A DNA stretch of 64,000 bases from Hyphomicrobiales bacterium. GTDB lineage: Bacteria > Pseudomonadota > Alphaproteobacteria > Rhizobiales > Xanthobacteraceae. Under the pieces are notes generated by a model. That model searched no databases, was not told where the DNA came from, and worked only from the letters and a program-made list of their open reading frames with translations. The translations under genes were made by a program, and so were the position numbers. Each line of letters starts with the position of its first letter. The stretch's first letter is position 1. The stretch is taken from positions 99,667 through 163,666 of the forward strand of contig WHTM01000007.1 of the NCBI GenBank assembly GCA_009377755.1, read 5' to 3'. This document shows, in pieces, positions 24,912 through 33,070 of the stretch.

Positions 24912-26705
24912 ATGCCGATCTACGATGCTCCCGTCGATGACGTGCTGTTCCTGCTGAATGACGTCTTCCACATCGAGCGCTACAGCAACCTGCCTGGCTT
25001 CGCCGACGCCTCGCCCGATATCGTCGAGGCGATCCTGGGCGAGGCCGGAAAGTACTGCCGCGAGGTGCTGCTGCCGCTCAACCGCGTCGGCGACATCGAA
25101 GGCTGTAGGCACCACGAGGACGGGCGGGTCACGACGCCGGCCGGGTTCAAGGCGGCTTACAAGCAGTATGCGGAAGGCGGGTGGATGGGCATTTCGGCGA
25201 CGCCCGAGTTCGGTGGCCAGGGCCTGCCGAGCGCGCTCACCATCGTCATCAACGAGTTCCTGGTCTCGGCCAACATGGCGTTCGCCATGTACCCGGGCCT
25301 GACTCAGGGGGCGATCGCGGCGCTGCTGGTGCACGCTTCGCCGGAGCTGAGGGCCAAATACCTGCCGAAGATGGTCGGCGGCGACTGGACCGGCACCATG
25401 AACCTCACCGAGCCGCATTGCGGCACCGACCTCGGCATGCTGCGCACCAAGGCGGTGCCACAGGGCGACGGCAGCTACAAGATGACCGGTACCAAGATCT
25501 TCATCTCTGCCGGCGAGCACGATCTCACCGAGAACATCATCCATCTGGTGCTGGCACGCATCGACGGCGCGCCCGCCGGTACGCGCGGCACGACGCTGTT
25601 CGTGGTGCCGAAGTTCTTGATCAATGCCGACGGCTCGCCTGGCGCGCACAACAACGTTTCTTGTGGTTCGATCGAGGAGAAGATGGGCATCCACGGCAAC
25701 TCGACCGCGGTGCTCAACTACGACGGCGCGCTCGGCTGGGTCGTCGGCGAGGAGAACCGCGGGCTGCCGGCCATGTTCACGATGATGAACGAGGCGCGGC
25801 TCGGCGTCGGCGTGCAGGGTCTCGGGATGTCCGAGGTCGCCTATCAGAACGCCGCCGCCTACGCCAAGGACCGGCTGCAAGGCCGTGCGCTCACCGGCCC
25901 GAAATTTCCCGACAAGCCAGCCGATCCGATCATCGTGCATCCCGACGTGCGGCGCACGCTGATGACCATCCGGGCGTTCAACGAGGCGGCGCGCGCTCTG
26001 GTGATCTGGACGGCGCTGCGGGGCGACGTCGCGCATCGCTCGGAAGATGCCAAGGACCGCGAGGCGGCCGACGATCACATGGGCCTGCTGACGCCGGTGA
26101 TCAAAGGCGTGCTCACCGACCAAGGCTTCGCCAACACCGTGATGGCGCAGCAGATATATGGCGGCCACGGCTATATCTCCGAGCACGGCATGGAGCAGTT
26201 CGTGCGCGATGCCCGCATCGCCATGATCTATGAAGGCACCAACGGCATCCAAGCGCTCGACCTGGTCGGCCGCAAGCTCGGCCGCAATGGCGGCCGCGCC
26301 GTGATGGCGTTCTTCAACGAGGTCGGCGCCTTCATCAAGGAGAACGGTACCGATGCGATGAAGCCCTATGTCGGGCCGCTCGGCGCGGCCCTCGGCCAGT
26401 TGCAGCAGGCTACCATGTGGTTCGCACAGAACGGTCTCGCCAAGCCCGACAATGCCGGTGCCGGATCGACCGACTATATGCACATGTTTGGCTTGGTGGC
26501 GCTCGGCTACATGTGGGCGCAGATCGCCAAGGCGGCGCAGGAGAAGCTTGCCGCCGGCGCCAGCGGCGCCGAGGCACGGCTCAACGCCAGGCTCGTCACC
26601 GGCCGCTTCTTCATGGAGCGGATGCTGCCGGAGACGGCGGCGCAGCTTGCCCGCATCCAGTCCGGCGCCGACAGCACGATGGCGCTGCCGGCTGAGATGT
26701 TCTGA
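24912..26705 (+). CDS. Acyl-CoA dehydrogenase with extra C-terminal domain (DmdC/AcdH-like)
   Basis: FAD-dependent alpha,beta-dehydrogenation of an acyl-CoA. At 597 residues it is the long form with an N-terminal extension and an added C-terminal helical domain, as in 3-methylmercaptopropionyl-CoA dehydrogenase (DmdC) relatives. Visible motifs: GWMGISATPEFGGQGLP, GTMNLTEPHCGTDLGMLRTKA (FAD/substrate loop), KIFISAGEHDLTENIIHLVLAR, and the catalytic-glutamate segment AMIYEGTNGIQALDLVGRK. The acyl substrate cannot be read from sequence. It is followed after 94 bases by an alpha/beta hydrolase and a coupled gentisate-dioxygenase-like gene, probably one catabolic transcript. Confidence 0.92.
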   Translation: MPIYDAPVDDVLFLLNDVFHIERYSNLPGFADASPDIVEAILGEAGKYCREVLLPLNRVGDIEGCRHHEDGRVTTPAGFKAAYKQYAEGGWMGISATPEFGGQGLPSALTIVINEFLVSANMAFAMYPGLTQGAIAALLVHASPELRAKYLPKMVGGDWTGTMNLTEPHCGTDLGMLRTKAVPQGDGSYKMTGTKIFISAGEHDLTENIIHLVLARIDGAPAGTRGTTLFVVPKFLINADGSPGAHNNVSCGSIEEKMGIHGNSTAVLNYDGALGWVVGEENRGLPAMFTMMNEARLGVGVQGLGMSEVAYQNAAAYAKDRLQGRALTGPKFPDKPADPIIVHPDVRRTLMTIRAFNEAARALVIWTALRGDVAHRSEDAKDREAADDHMGLLTPVIKGVLTDQGFANTVMAQQIYGGHGYISEHGMEQFVRDARIAMIYEGTNGIQALDLVGRKLGRNGGRAVMAFFNEVGAFIKENGTDAMKPYVGPLGAALGQLQQATMWFAQNGLAKPDNAGAGSTDYMHMFGLVALGYMWAQIAKAAQEKLAAGASGAEARLNARLVTGRFFMERMLPETAAQLARIQSGADSTMALPAEMF

Positions 26706-26799
26706 CCAGCCATGGGCGACAAGGTGATCTGCTCGGCGGTCGGGACCCGGTTCATCTTCGGAGCGTGACGGCACGCGATACGAGCGAAAAGGGCCATTC

Positions 26800-27621
26800 A
26801 TGCAGATCAAGAGCAACAGCGTGACCTTCAACTGCCGTGTCGAGGGACCTGAGGGCGCTTCCTGGATGGTGCTCAGCCACGGCCTCGCCACCGACCTCAC
26901 CATGTGGGACGAACTGACCGAGGCGCTCACGCCGCGCTACCGCGTGCTGCGCTACGATGCGCGCGGGCACGGCGACACCGAGGCGCCCGCCGGCGACTAC
27001 ACGCTGGACATGCTCGTCGCAGATGTCGTCGGCCTCTTGGATGCGCTGAAGATCGACAAGGCGCACTTCTGCGGGCTGTCGATGGGCGGCATGGTCGGCC
27101 AAGGCCTCGCTCTCGATCACCCGCGACGCATCATCAGCGCCAGCATCTGCGATTCGCGGCACACCACGACGCCGGCGTTTTCCACAGGCTGGCACCAGCG
27201 CGCAGCGGAGGTGCGCAAAGGCGGCATCGAGGCCATCGTCGACTCGACCATCACGCGCTGGTCGAGCGAAGGCCTCAGCGAGCGTAGGCCGGACATCGTC
27301 GAACGCCTGCGGCGCATGATCCGCAAGACCTCGCCGGACGGTTATTGTGGCTGCGCCATTGCCTTGGCCGGGCTGAACTACGGCCATCGGCTCGGCGAGA
27401 TCGCCAAGCCGATGCTGTTCCTCACCGGCTCGGAGGACCATGGCGCGCCGCCCGAGGGTACCCGCGAGATGCACCGGGCCGTCGCCGGCTCGCGCTTTGT
27501 CGAGATCACGCAGGCCGGCCATATTTCCAACGTCGAGCAGCCGGAGGCGTTCAATTCCGCTGTCCTGAGCCTGCTCGACGATGTCGAGGCTGCGGCCAAG
27601 ACGAAGGAGACGAGGCCATGA
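26800..27621 (+). CDS. Alpha/beta hydrolase, 3-oxoadipate enol-lactonase-like
   Basis: 273-residue serine hydrolase of the PcaD-like group, which opens lactones or C-C bonds in aromatic catabolism. Oxyanion segment LSHGLATDLTMWDEL, the RYDARGHGDTEAP loop, nucleophile elbow GLSMGGMVGQ (Ser about residue 94), acid residue near TGSEDHGAPP, and the base in QAGHISNVEQPEAF complete the triad. Its stop overlaps the ATG of the cupin dioxygenase gene (ATGA at 27618), so the two are coupled. Whether it is a true enol-lactonase is uncertain: no other protocatechuate-branch gene is adjacent. Confidence 0.85.
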   Translation: MQIKSNSVTFNCRVEGPEGASWMVLSHGLATDLTMWDELTEALTPRYRVLRYDARGHGDTEAPAGDYTLDMLVADVVGLLDALKIDKAHFCGLSMGGMVGQGLALDHPRRIISASICDSRHTTTPAFSTGWHQRAAEVRKGGIEAIVDSTITRWSSEGLSERRPDIVERLRRMIRKTSPDGYCGCAIALAGLNYGHRLGEIAKPMLFLTGSEDHGAPPEGTREMHRAVAGSRFVEITQAGHISNVEQPEAFNSAVLSLLDDVEAAAKTKETRP

Positions 27622-28532
27622 ACCAAGACGCCCTTGCTCCCTATTACGCCGACCTTGCCCGGATGAGCTTCTCGCCCGGCTGGGCGCGGCCGGCGCCGTC
27701 GATCTGGCCGGCGCCGCAGCCCAAGTTCAAGCCGGCGGTGTGGCGCTTGGTCGCCGCCAAGGCGGCACTCGACCAGGCCGGCGACTTCGTGCCCGTCGAG
27801 CAGGCGGAGCGGCGCAACCTGATCATGGTCAACCCGATCGAAGGCAACACCTACGCGACGACGCGCAACATCGTCGCGGCCTACCAGATGGTGAAGGCGG
27901 GCGAGACCGCGCGCTCGCACCGGCATTCGCCGGCGGCGCTGCGGCTGGTGGTCGCTGCAAAGCCCGGCACCTACACGGTGGTCAACGGCGCGCGCATCGA
28001 CATGCTGCCGGGCGACGTGGTGCTCACGCCGTCGTGGTCGTGGCACGGCCACGTCAACGAGAGCGATGCCACCAGCTATTGGATCGACTTCCTCGACGTG
28101 CCGTTCGTGCAGCACGCCGAGGCGATGTTCTTTGAGCATCACCCGGAGGGTTTGGTGACGGTCACCAGCACCGGCCCGACGCCGATGCGCTTTCCCGCCG
28201 GCGACCCGCTTGGTTCGGGCAAGGAAGCCAAGATCGCGGAGATCGCCAAGGACGTGCTGCCGACCTTCGGATTGCACTTCGTCCGGCTGCCGGCGAGCAC
28301 GCGGGCGGACGTGGCGAAGACCACGACCAACTACGTGTATTCGCCGGTCCGCGGCGCGGTGCGCTTCACCGCCGAGGACGGCACCGACGAGACGGTGGGC
28401 CCCGGCGACGTGATCGCCATGCCGTGCTGGCATGCGCATAGTTACCAGGCGGAAACCGACGCCGTGATCTTCCGCGTCAGCGACGAGCCGCTGCTGGCGA
28501 AGCTTGGCCTCACGCGGACGCAGCCGGAGTAG
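27618..28532 (+). CDS. Bicupin ring-cleavage dioxygenase, gentisate 1,2-dioxygenase-like
   Basis: 304-residue double cupin of the gentisate/salicylate/1-hydroxy-2-naphthoate dioxygenase family, expected to use Fe(II) and O2 to cleave a hydroxylated aromatic acid. The N-terminal cupin has the metal-ligand pattern in ARSHRHSPAALRLVV and TPSWSWHGHVNES. The second cupin has YSPVRGAVRFT and the IAMPCWHAHSYQ strand, where histidines remain. It is shorter than typical gentisate dioxygenase (about 340-350). ATG 27618 overlaps the hydrolase stop. The exact ring substrate is not determined; gentisate is a best guess from family membership. Confidence 0.82.
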   Translation: MNQDALAPYYADLARMSFSPGWARPAPSIWPAPQPKFKPAVWRLVAAKAALDQAGDFVPVEQAERRNLIMVNPIEGNTYATTRNIVAAYQMVKAGETARSHRHSPAALRLVVAAKPGTYTVVNGARIDMLPGDVVLTPSWSWHGHVNESDATSYWIDFLDVPFVQHAEAMFFEHHPEGLVTVTSTGPTPMRFPAGDPLGSGKEAKIAEIAKDVLPTFGLHFVRLPASTRADVAKTTTNYVYSPVRGAVRFTAEDGTDETVGPGDVIAMPCWHAHSYQAETDAVIFRVSDEPLLAKLGLTRTQPE

Positions 28533-28544
28533 ACGAGCCTTCGT

Positions 28545-28685
28545 TGCGTTCTCCGCGCGCGGTGCAGCGTGTAACGCTGCACCGCAGACGCGGGGTTCCG
28601 GTTGTCTAAACGTCTGAGCGAAAAAGAAACCGGGGTCCCGGTTCTGCAGCGCACCGTTACACGCTGCACTGCGCCCGGGACACGC
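28545..28685. repeat. Intergenic palindrome, GTGTCCCGGGCGCAG family, copy 2
   Basis: Outer arms CGCGCGCGGTGCAGCGTG and CACTGCGCCCGGGACACG, inner ACCGCAGACGCGGGG and CCGGGGTCCCGGTTCTGC. It separates the cupin gene from the csoR-type gene. Confidence 0.75.
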
Positions 28686-28698
28686 GTGGATAGAGTCT

Positions 28699-28974
28699 TC
28701 ACCGCTCTGCCCGGCGCACCACGTCCATCAGCTCGGCGATCTTCTGCCGCTGGTCGTCCTTGTCGCCCGACGCGATCGCGTGCTCGACGCAATGGGCAAC
28801 GTGCTCGCTCAGGACTTCCTCCTCGACCCGGCGCAGCGCCGCGCGCACGGCGGCAATCTGCGTGACGATGTCGATGCAGTAACGCTCCTCCTCCACCATG
28901 CGGGAGAGGCCGCGCACCTGTCCCTCGATGCGGCTGAGCCGCTTGAGGCAGGAGGCCTTGCTGTTCGTCTGCAT
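28699..28974 (-). CDS. Copper-sensing repressor, CsoR family
   Basis: All-helical DNA-binding repressor of 91 residues. The copper-sensing triad Cys-His-Cys is present at Cys33, His58 and Cys62, with the same spacing (25 and 4) as in copper-type CsoR. FrmR-type formaldehyde sensors use a different set, so copper is favoured. The family core RLSRIEGQVRGLSRMVEEERYC is clear. ATG 28974 is close to a palindromic operator shared with the divergent copper ATPase gene, so it probably represses both until Cu(I) binds. Confidence 0.92.
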   Translation of the reverse strand: MQTNSKASCLKRLSRIEGQVRGLSRMVEEERYCIDIVTQIAAVRAALRRVEEEVLSEHVAHCVEHAIASGDKDDQRQKIAELMDVVRRAER

Positions 28975-28978
28975 GACC

Positions 28979-29003
28979 GATATATACCCCCATAGGGTAT
29001 ATG
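28979..29003. promoter_or_regulatory. Probable CsoR operator
   Basis: Near-palindrome ATATACCCCCATAGGGTATAT lies between csoR (start 28974) and the copper ATPase. G/C-rich inverted repeats of the TACCCC/GGGGTA type are the known recognition pattern of CsoR-family repressors. The site overlaps the first possible ATPase ATG (29001), which argues for ATG 29016 as the real start. Confidence 0.75.
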
Positions 29004-29015
29004 AGGCAAGGCCCG

Positions 29016-31382
29016 ATGAACGCGGACACGCATCAGCACGATCACAAGCATTCCGCCCATGGCGGGCACGACCATGGCCCGGCATCTGTCGGCGGCGTCC
29101 TCGACCCGGTCTGCGGCATGACCGTCGATCCGCACAAGACGCAACACCGGCACCAGCATCAGGGCCGCACGTACTATTTCTGTTCGGCGGGCTGCCGCAC
29201 CAAGTTCGCCGTCGATCCGGCCAAGTACCTCGGCCCGGCATCAGCGCGCCGGCAGGAGCCGGTGCCGGAAGGCACGATCTACATCTGCCCCATGCACCCG
29301 GAAATCCGGCAGGTCGGCCCCGGGAGCTGTCCGATCTGCGGCATGGCGCTCGAGCCCGAGCTCGTGAGTGCCGACACCGGCCCGAATCCCGAACTCGTGG
29401 ACATGACCCGGCGCTTCTGGATCGGGCTCGCGCTGACGGTGCCGGTCTTCGCGCTGGAAATGGGCGGCCACCTGTTCGACCTGCACCGCTTCATCGACCA
29501 AGCGCTGTCCAACTGGCTGCAACTCGCACTCGCGACGCCGGTGGTGCTGTGGGCCGGCTGGCCGTTTTTCGTGCGCGGCTGGCGGTCGCTGCTCACGCGC
29601 AACCTCAACATGTTCACGCTCATCGCCATGGGCACCGGCGTCGCCTGGGTCTACAGCGTCGTCGCGACGGTCGCGCCCGGCATTTTCCCGGAAGCATTCC
29701 GCGGCGGGCATGGCACGGTCGCGGTCTACTTCGAGGCCGCTGCCGTCATCACCGTACTGGTGCTGCTCGGCCAGGTGTTGGAGCTGCGCGCGCGCGAGCA
29801 GACCTCGGGCGCGATCCGTGCGCTGCTCGACCTCGCCCCGAAGACGGCACGGCGGCTTCGCGACGACGGTGGCGACGAGGAAGTCGCGCTCGATGCGGTT
29901 GCGGTTGACGACCGGTTGCGGGTGCGCCCCGGTGAGAAGGTTCCGGTCGACGGCGAGATCGTCGAAGGGCGCTCGTCGTTCGACGAATCTATGGTGACCG
30001 GCGAGTCGCTGCCGGTGACCAAGGAGGCGGGTGCCAAAGTAATTGCCGGCTCGCTCAACCAGACCGGCAGCGTCATCATGCGCGCCGAGAAGGTCGGCCG
30101 CGACACCATGCTGGCGCAGATCGTGCAGATGGTGGCGGCGGCGCAGCGCTCGCGCGCACGATCCAGCGGCTCGCCGATTCAGGTCGCCGGCTGGTTCGTG
30201 CCGCTCGTCATCGCGGTGGCGGTGATTGCCTTTGCGGCGTGGGCGATGTTCGGCCCGGAGCCGCGCTTCGCCTACGGAATGGTCGCCGCGGTCACGGTGC
30301 TGATCATCGCCTGTCCCTGCGCGCTCGGGTTGGCGACGCCGATGTCGATCATGGTCGGCGTCGGCCGCGGGGCGCATGCCGGCGTGCTGATCAAGAACGC
30401 CGAGGCGCTGGAGCGGATGGAGAAGGTCGACACGATCGTGGTCGACAAGACCGGCACGCTGACCGAAGGCAAGCCCAAGGTCGTCGCCGTCGTCCCGGCG
30501 GGCGGGCTCGATGAGGCGGAGGTTTTGCGGCTTGCGGCGAGCGTCGAACGCGCCAGCGAGCATCCGTTAGCGCAGGCGATCGTCAAGGCGGCGGAGGAGC
30601 GCAACTTGGCGCTCGCCGAGGTCGGCGGGTTCGACTCGCCGACCGGCAAAGGCGTCGTTGGCATGGTCGAGGGCAAGCGCATTCTGCTCGGCAATGCGAA
30701 ATTCCTCGCCGAGCTTGATGTCGCGACGGCAACCCTTGATGCGGAGGCCGAGCGGCTGCGCCAGGACGGCGCCACAGCGATCTTCATCGCGGTCGACGGC
30801 AAGGCATCCGGAGTTATCGCCATTGCCGATCCGGTGAAGCCGACCACGGCGGATGCGCTTAAGGTACTGACTGGCGACGGCATCCGCGTGGTGATGCTGA
30901 CCGGTGACAACCGCACGACCGCGCTGGCGGTGGCGCGCCGCCTCGGCATCACCGAGGTCGAGGCCGAGGTCTTACCCGAGCAAAAGAGCGCCGTCGTCGA
31001 GCGGCTGCGCCGCGAGGGGCGGGTGGTCGCCATGGCCGGGGATGGCGTTAACGACGCACCCGCGCTCGCCGCCGCCGACGTCGGCATCGCCATGGGCACC
31101 GGCACGGACGTTGCCATCGAGAGCGCCGGCATCACCCTGCTCAAGGGGGACTTGACCGGCATCGTCAAGGCGCGGCGGCTGTCGGCGGCGGCGATGCGCA
31201 ATATCCGGCAGAACCTGTTCTTCGCCTTCATCTACAATTCCGCGGGGGTGCCGATCGCCGCCGGCGTCCTCTACCCCTTCTTCGGCATCCTGCTGTCGCC
31301 GATCATCGCCGCGGCGGCGATGGCGCTGTCCTCGGTCAGCGTCGTCGGCAATGCGCTGCGGCTGCGGCGGGTAGACCTGTAG
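29016..31382 (+). CDS. Copper-exporting P1B-type ATPase with YHS and metal-binding N-terminus
   Basis: Inner-membrane Cu(I) efflux pump. The N-terminus is His-rich ([16 protein letters not shown]), followed by a YHS-type domain ([12 protein letters not shown] ... [12 protein letters not shown]) and a second CPMHPEI / [11 protein letters not shown] metal-binding module. The transport core has the CPC motif ([11 protein letters not shown], Cys about residue 433), the phosphorylated Asp in [15 protein letters not shown] (about residue 477), the HP motif ([13 protein letters not shown]) and [22 protein letters not shown]. The last two helices include the [15 protein letters not shown] metal-site segment. 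It is regulated by the divergent CsoR through the operator over its 5' end. Confidence 0.95.
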   Translation: MNADTHQHDHKHSAHGGHDHGPASVGGVLDPVCGMTVDPHKTQHRHQHQGRTYYFCSAGCRTKFAVDPAKYLGPASARRQEPVPEGTIYICPMHPEIRQVGPGSCPICGMALEPELVSADTGPNPELVDMTRRFWIGLALTVPVFALEMGGHLFDLHRFIDQALSNWLQLALATPVVLWAGWPFFVRGWRSLLTRNLNMFTLIAMGTGVAWVYSVVATVAPGIFPEAFRGGHGTVAVYFEAAAVITVLVLLGQVLELRAREQTSGAIRALLDLAPKTARRLRDDGGDEEVALDAVAVDDRLRVRPGEKVPVDGEIVEGRSSFDESMVTGESLPVTKEAGAKVIAGSLNQTGSVIMRAEKVGRDTMLAQIVQMVAAAQRSRARSSGSPIQVAGWFVPLVIAVAVIAFAAWAMFGPEPRFAYGMVAAVTVLIIACPCALGLATPMSIMVGVGRGAHAGVLIKNAEALERMEKVDTIVVDKTGTLTEGKPKVVAVVPAGGLDEAEVLRLAASVERASEHPLAQAIVKAAEERNLALAEVGGFDSPTGKGVVGMVEGKRILLGNAKFLAELDVATATLDAEAERLRQDGATAIFIAVDGKASGVIAIADPVKPTTADALKVLTGDGIRVVMLTGDNRTTALAVARRLGITEVEAEVLPEQKSAVVERLRREGRVVAMAGDGVNDAPALAAADVGIAMGTGTDVAIESAGITLLKGDLTGIVKARRLSAAAMRNIRQNLFFAFIYNSAGVPIAAGVLYPFFGILLSPIIAAAAMALSSVSVVGNALRLRRVDL

Positions 31383-31462
31383 CTCTCGGCCGGGATGACA
31401 ACAATGAAAGCCGGGATGACCGCCACGAACGCGTTGCCGAATGGCGTACCTTACGTTACCGG

Positions 31463-32191
31463 ATGGGCAACACGCGAGGATCGTCGGACATGGCCATGGG
31501 CGCCGGATTTCCCGACAAGTCGGTGATGGCGGAGATCACCGCTCGGATGCTCTTGGAGGTCGAGGCGGTCCGCTTCATGGGCGACAAGCCGTTCATCTTC
31601 ACGTCCGGCCGGGCGAGCCCGGTGTATACCGACTGCCGGCGCCTGATCTCGTTCCCGCGCGCGCGCCGGACGCTGATCGACTTCGGTGTGGCGACCATCA
31701 TCCGCGACGTCGGCGCCGAGGCGTTCGATGCGGTGGCCGGGGGCGAGACCGCGGGCATTCCGTTTGCCGCCTGGATGGCGGACCAGCTCGGACTCCCGAT
31801 GCAGTATGTGCGCAAGAAGCCGAAAGGGTTCGGCCGCAACGCGCAGATCGAAGGGCATGTCGAAGAGGGCCAACGGGTGCTGCTGGTCGAAGACATGACC
31901 TCGGACGGTGGCAGCAAGATCACGTTCGTGAATGCGCTGCGCGCAGCCGGAACCAAGGTCGATCACTGCTTTGTCATCTTCTTCTATGACATCTTTCCCG
32001 AGAGCGAAAAAATTCTCGCCGATCTCGACGTCACCCTGCATCGCCTCGCCACTTGGTGGGATGTGCTCGCCGCCGCAAGGGACAGCCGGAAGTTCGACGT
32101 CGGCATGCTCGCAGAGGTCGAAGCCTTCATGCGCGACCCCGACGGCTGGTCGAAAGCGCATGGCGGAACGGTTGCGGCGGCCGGCAGCTGA
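31463..32191 (+). CDS. pyrE: Orotate phosphoribosyltransferase
   Basis: Joins orotate to PRPP to form orotidine 5'-phosphate in pyrimidine synthesis. The PRPP-binding loop is [15 protein letters not shown] (about residues 134-148). Other family features are the [20 protein letters not shown] segment near the N-terminus, a dimer-contact region [13 protein letters not shown], and the [18 protein letters not shown] helix. 242 residues from ATG 31463; ATG 31490 ([11 protein letters not shown]) is a plausible later start. It is not adjacent to pyrD (8858) and appears to be a single-gene unit before the HPF-cold-shock gene. Confidence 0.93.
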   Translation: MGNTRGSSDMAMGAGFPDKSVMAEITARMLLEVEAVRFMGDKPFIFTSGRASPVYTDCRRLISFPRARRTLIDFGVATIIRDVGAEAFDAVAGGETAGIPFAAWMADQLGLPMQYVRKKPKGFGRNAQIEGHVEEGQRVLLVEDMTSDGGSKITFVNALRAAGTKVDHCFVIFFYDIFPESEKILADLDVTLHRLATWWDVLAAARDSRKFDVGMLAEVEAFMRDPDGWSKAHGGTVAAAGS

Positions 32192-32284
32192 GCCGGGGCA
32201 GCAGTCGCCCGGCGGCGGGCAACGATCGGCGACCATGCACGTTTTCGAGAAGGTGGTAATCGGCGCCGACAACGGAGGTACGAC

Positions 32285-32869
32285 ATGCAGGTCCCTCTCG
32301 AGATCGCCTTTCACAATGTCGAGCATTCCGACTGGGCGGAAGACGAGATTCGAGCCCGCGTCGCCGATCTCGAAGCGATTTACGGTCGCCTTGTCTCCTG
32401 CCGTGTTCGAGTGGACCAACGGGCGACCAACAGCAATGAAACGATCCCGCCGGTGGTGCGCATCGAAATGAGCATTCCCGGACGCAAGGACCTGGTCGTC
32501 GCCCATGAACCTGACCACCTGCAGCGCAAGTATCAGCGCCCCGACCTGCACAACGCGATCAACGAAGCCTTCCGCATTGCAGAAAGGAGGCTCACGGAAC
32601 TCAAGGATCAGCGCCAGGGCCGGACCAAGGAGCCCCACCATGACGCCGAGAACCAGTCGGTCGGCCAAGTTGCCGAGATGACGCCGGAACGCGATTTTGG
32701 ATTCCTGATGACCAAGGAAGGTGGGCTGCTCTACTTCCACCGCAATAGCATTCTCGCAGGCGATTTCGACAAGCTGAAGCGCGGCGACGAGGTCTCCTAC
32801 GTCGAGGCCATGGGCGACACCGGCCCGACCGCGAGCAAGGTCTGGCTCAAGGGAACCAACGGGCGGTAG
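32285..32869 (+). CDS. HPF/RaiA-like domain fused to a cold-shock domain
   Basis: 194-residue two-domain protein. Residues 1 to about 105 match the ribosome hibernation factor (HPF/RaiA, sigma54-modulation) fold: MQVPLEIAFHNVEHSDWAE, then DLEAIYGRLVSCRVRVDQR and an amphipathic helix LHNAINEAFRIAERRLTELK. Residues from about 125 form a cold-shock domain, with RNP-like motifs DFGFLMTKEGGLLYFHRNSI and a DEVSYVEAMGDTGPTASKV end. The linker is polar and basic. It likely binds ribosomes and RNA under stress. The usual HPF C-terminal dimerisation domain is absent. RBS-like GGAGG lies just before the ATG. Confidence 0.88.
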   Translation: MQVPLEIAFHNVEHSDWAEDEIRARVADLEAIYGRLVSCRVRVDQRATNSNETIPPVVRIEMSIPGRKDLVVAHEPDHLQRKYQRPDLHNAINEAFRIAERRLTELKDQRQGRTKEPHHDAENQSVGQVAEMTPERDFGFLMTKEGGLLYFHRNSILAGDFDKLKRGDEVSYVEAMGDTGPTASKVWLKGTNGR

Positions 32870-32880
32870 ATTCACAGACA

Positions 32881-32932
32881 CGTGTCCCGGGCGCAGCGCA
32901 GCACGCAGTGATGCGCTGCAGAACCGGGGCAC
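32881..32932. repeat. Half copy of the GTGTCCCGGGCGCAG palindrome
   Basis: CGTGTCCCGGGCGCAGCGCA followed by GATGCGCTGCAGAACCGGGG matches one arm and the inner hairpin of the family; the second outer arm is missing, so this is a truncated copy. Confidence 0.65.
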
Positions 32933-33070
32933 GCGGCTGTTCCGATAGGCGCCGCTGTACACCCTGCGTCCCACTTGATACGAAGACGGCGATAAACCGC
33001 CGCCGCCGGTCTGCCATCCGGCCTGCGGACCGCGGAACAGCGCGTATTTCGAGCACGAGGGCCCAGGACC

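Noticed and set aside
26712..26768. 18-codon reading frame (MGDKVICSAVGTRFIFGA) after the acyl-CoA dehydrogenase
   Set aside because: Too short, no ribosome binding site of note, no family; probably chance.
24753..26930. 725-codon minus-strand frame opposite the acyl-CoA dehydrogenase
   Set aside because: Compositional shadow; the opposing frame encodes a full acyl-CoA dehydrogenase with intact motifs.
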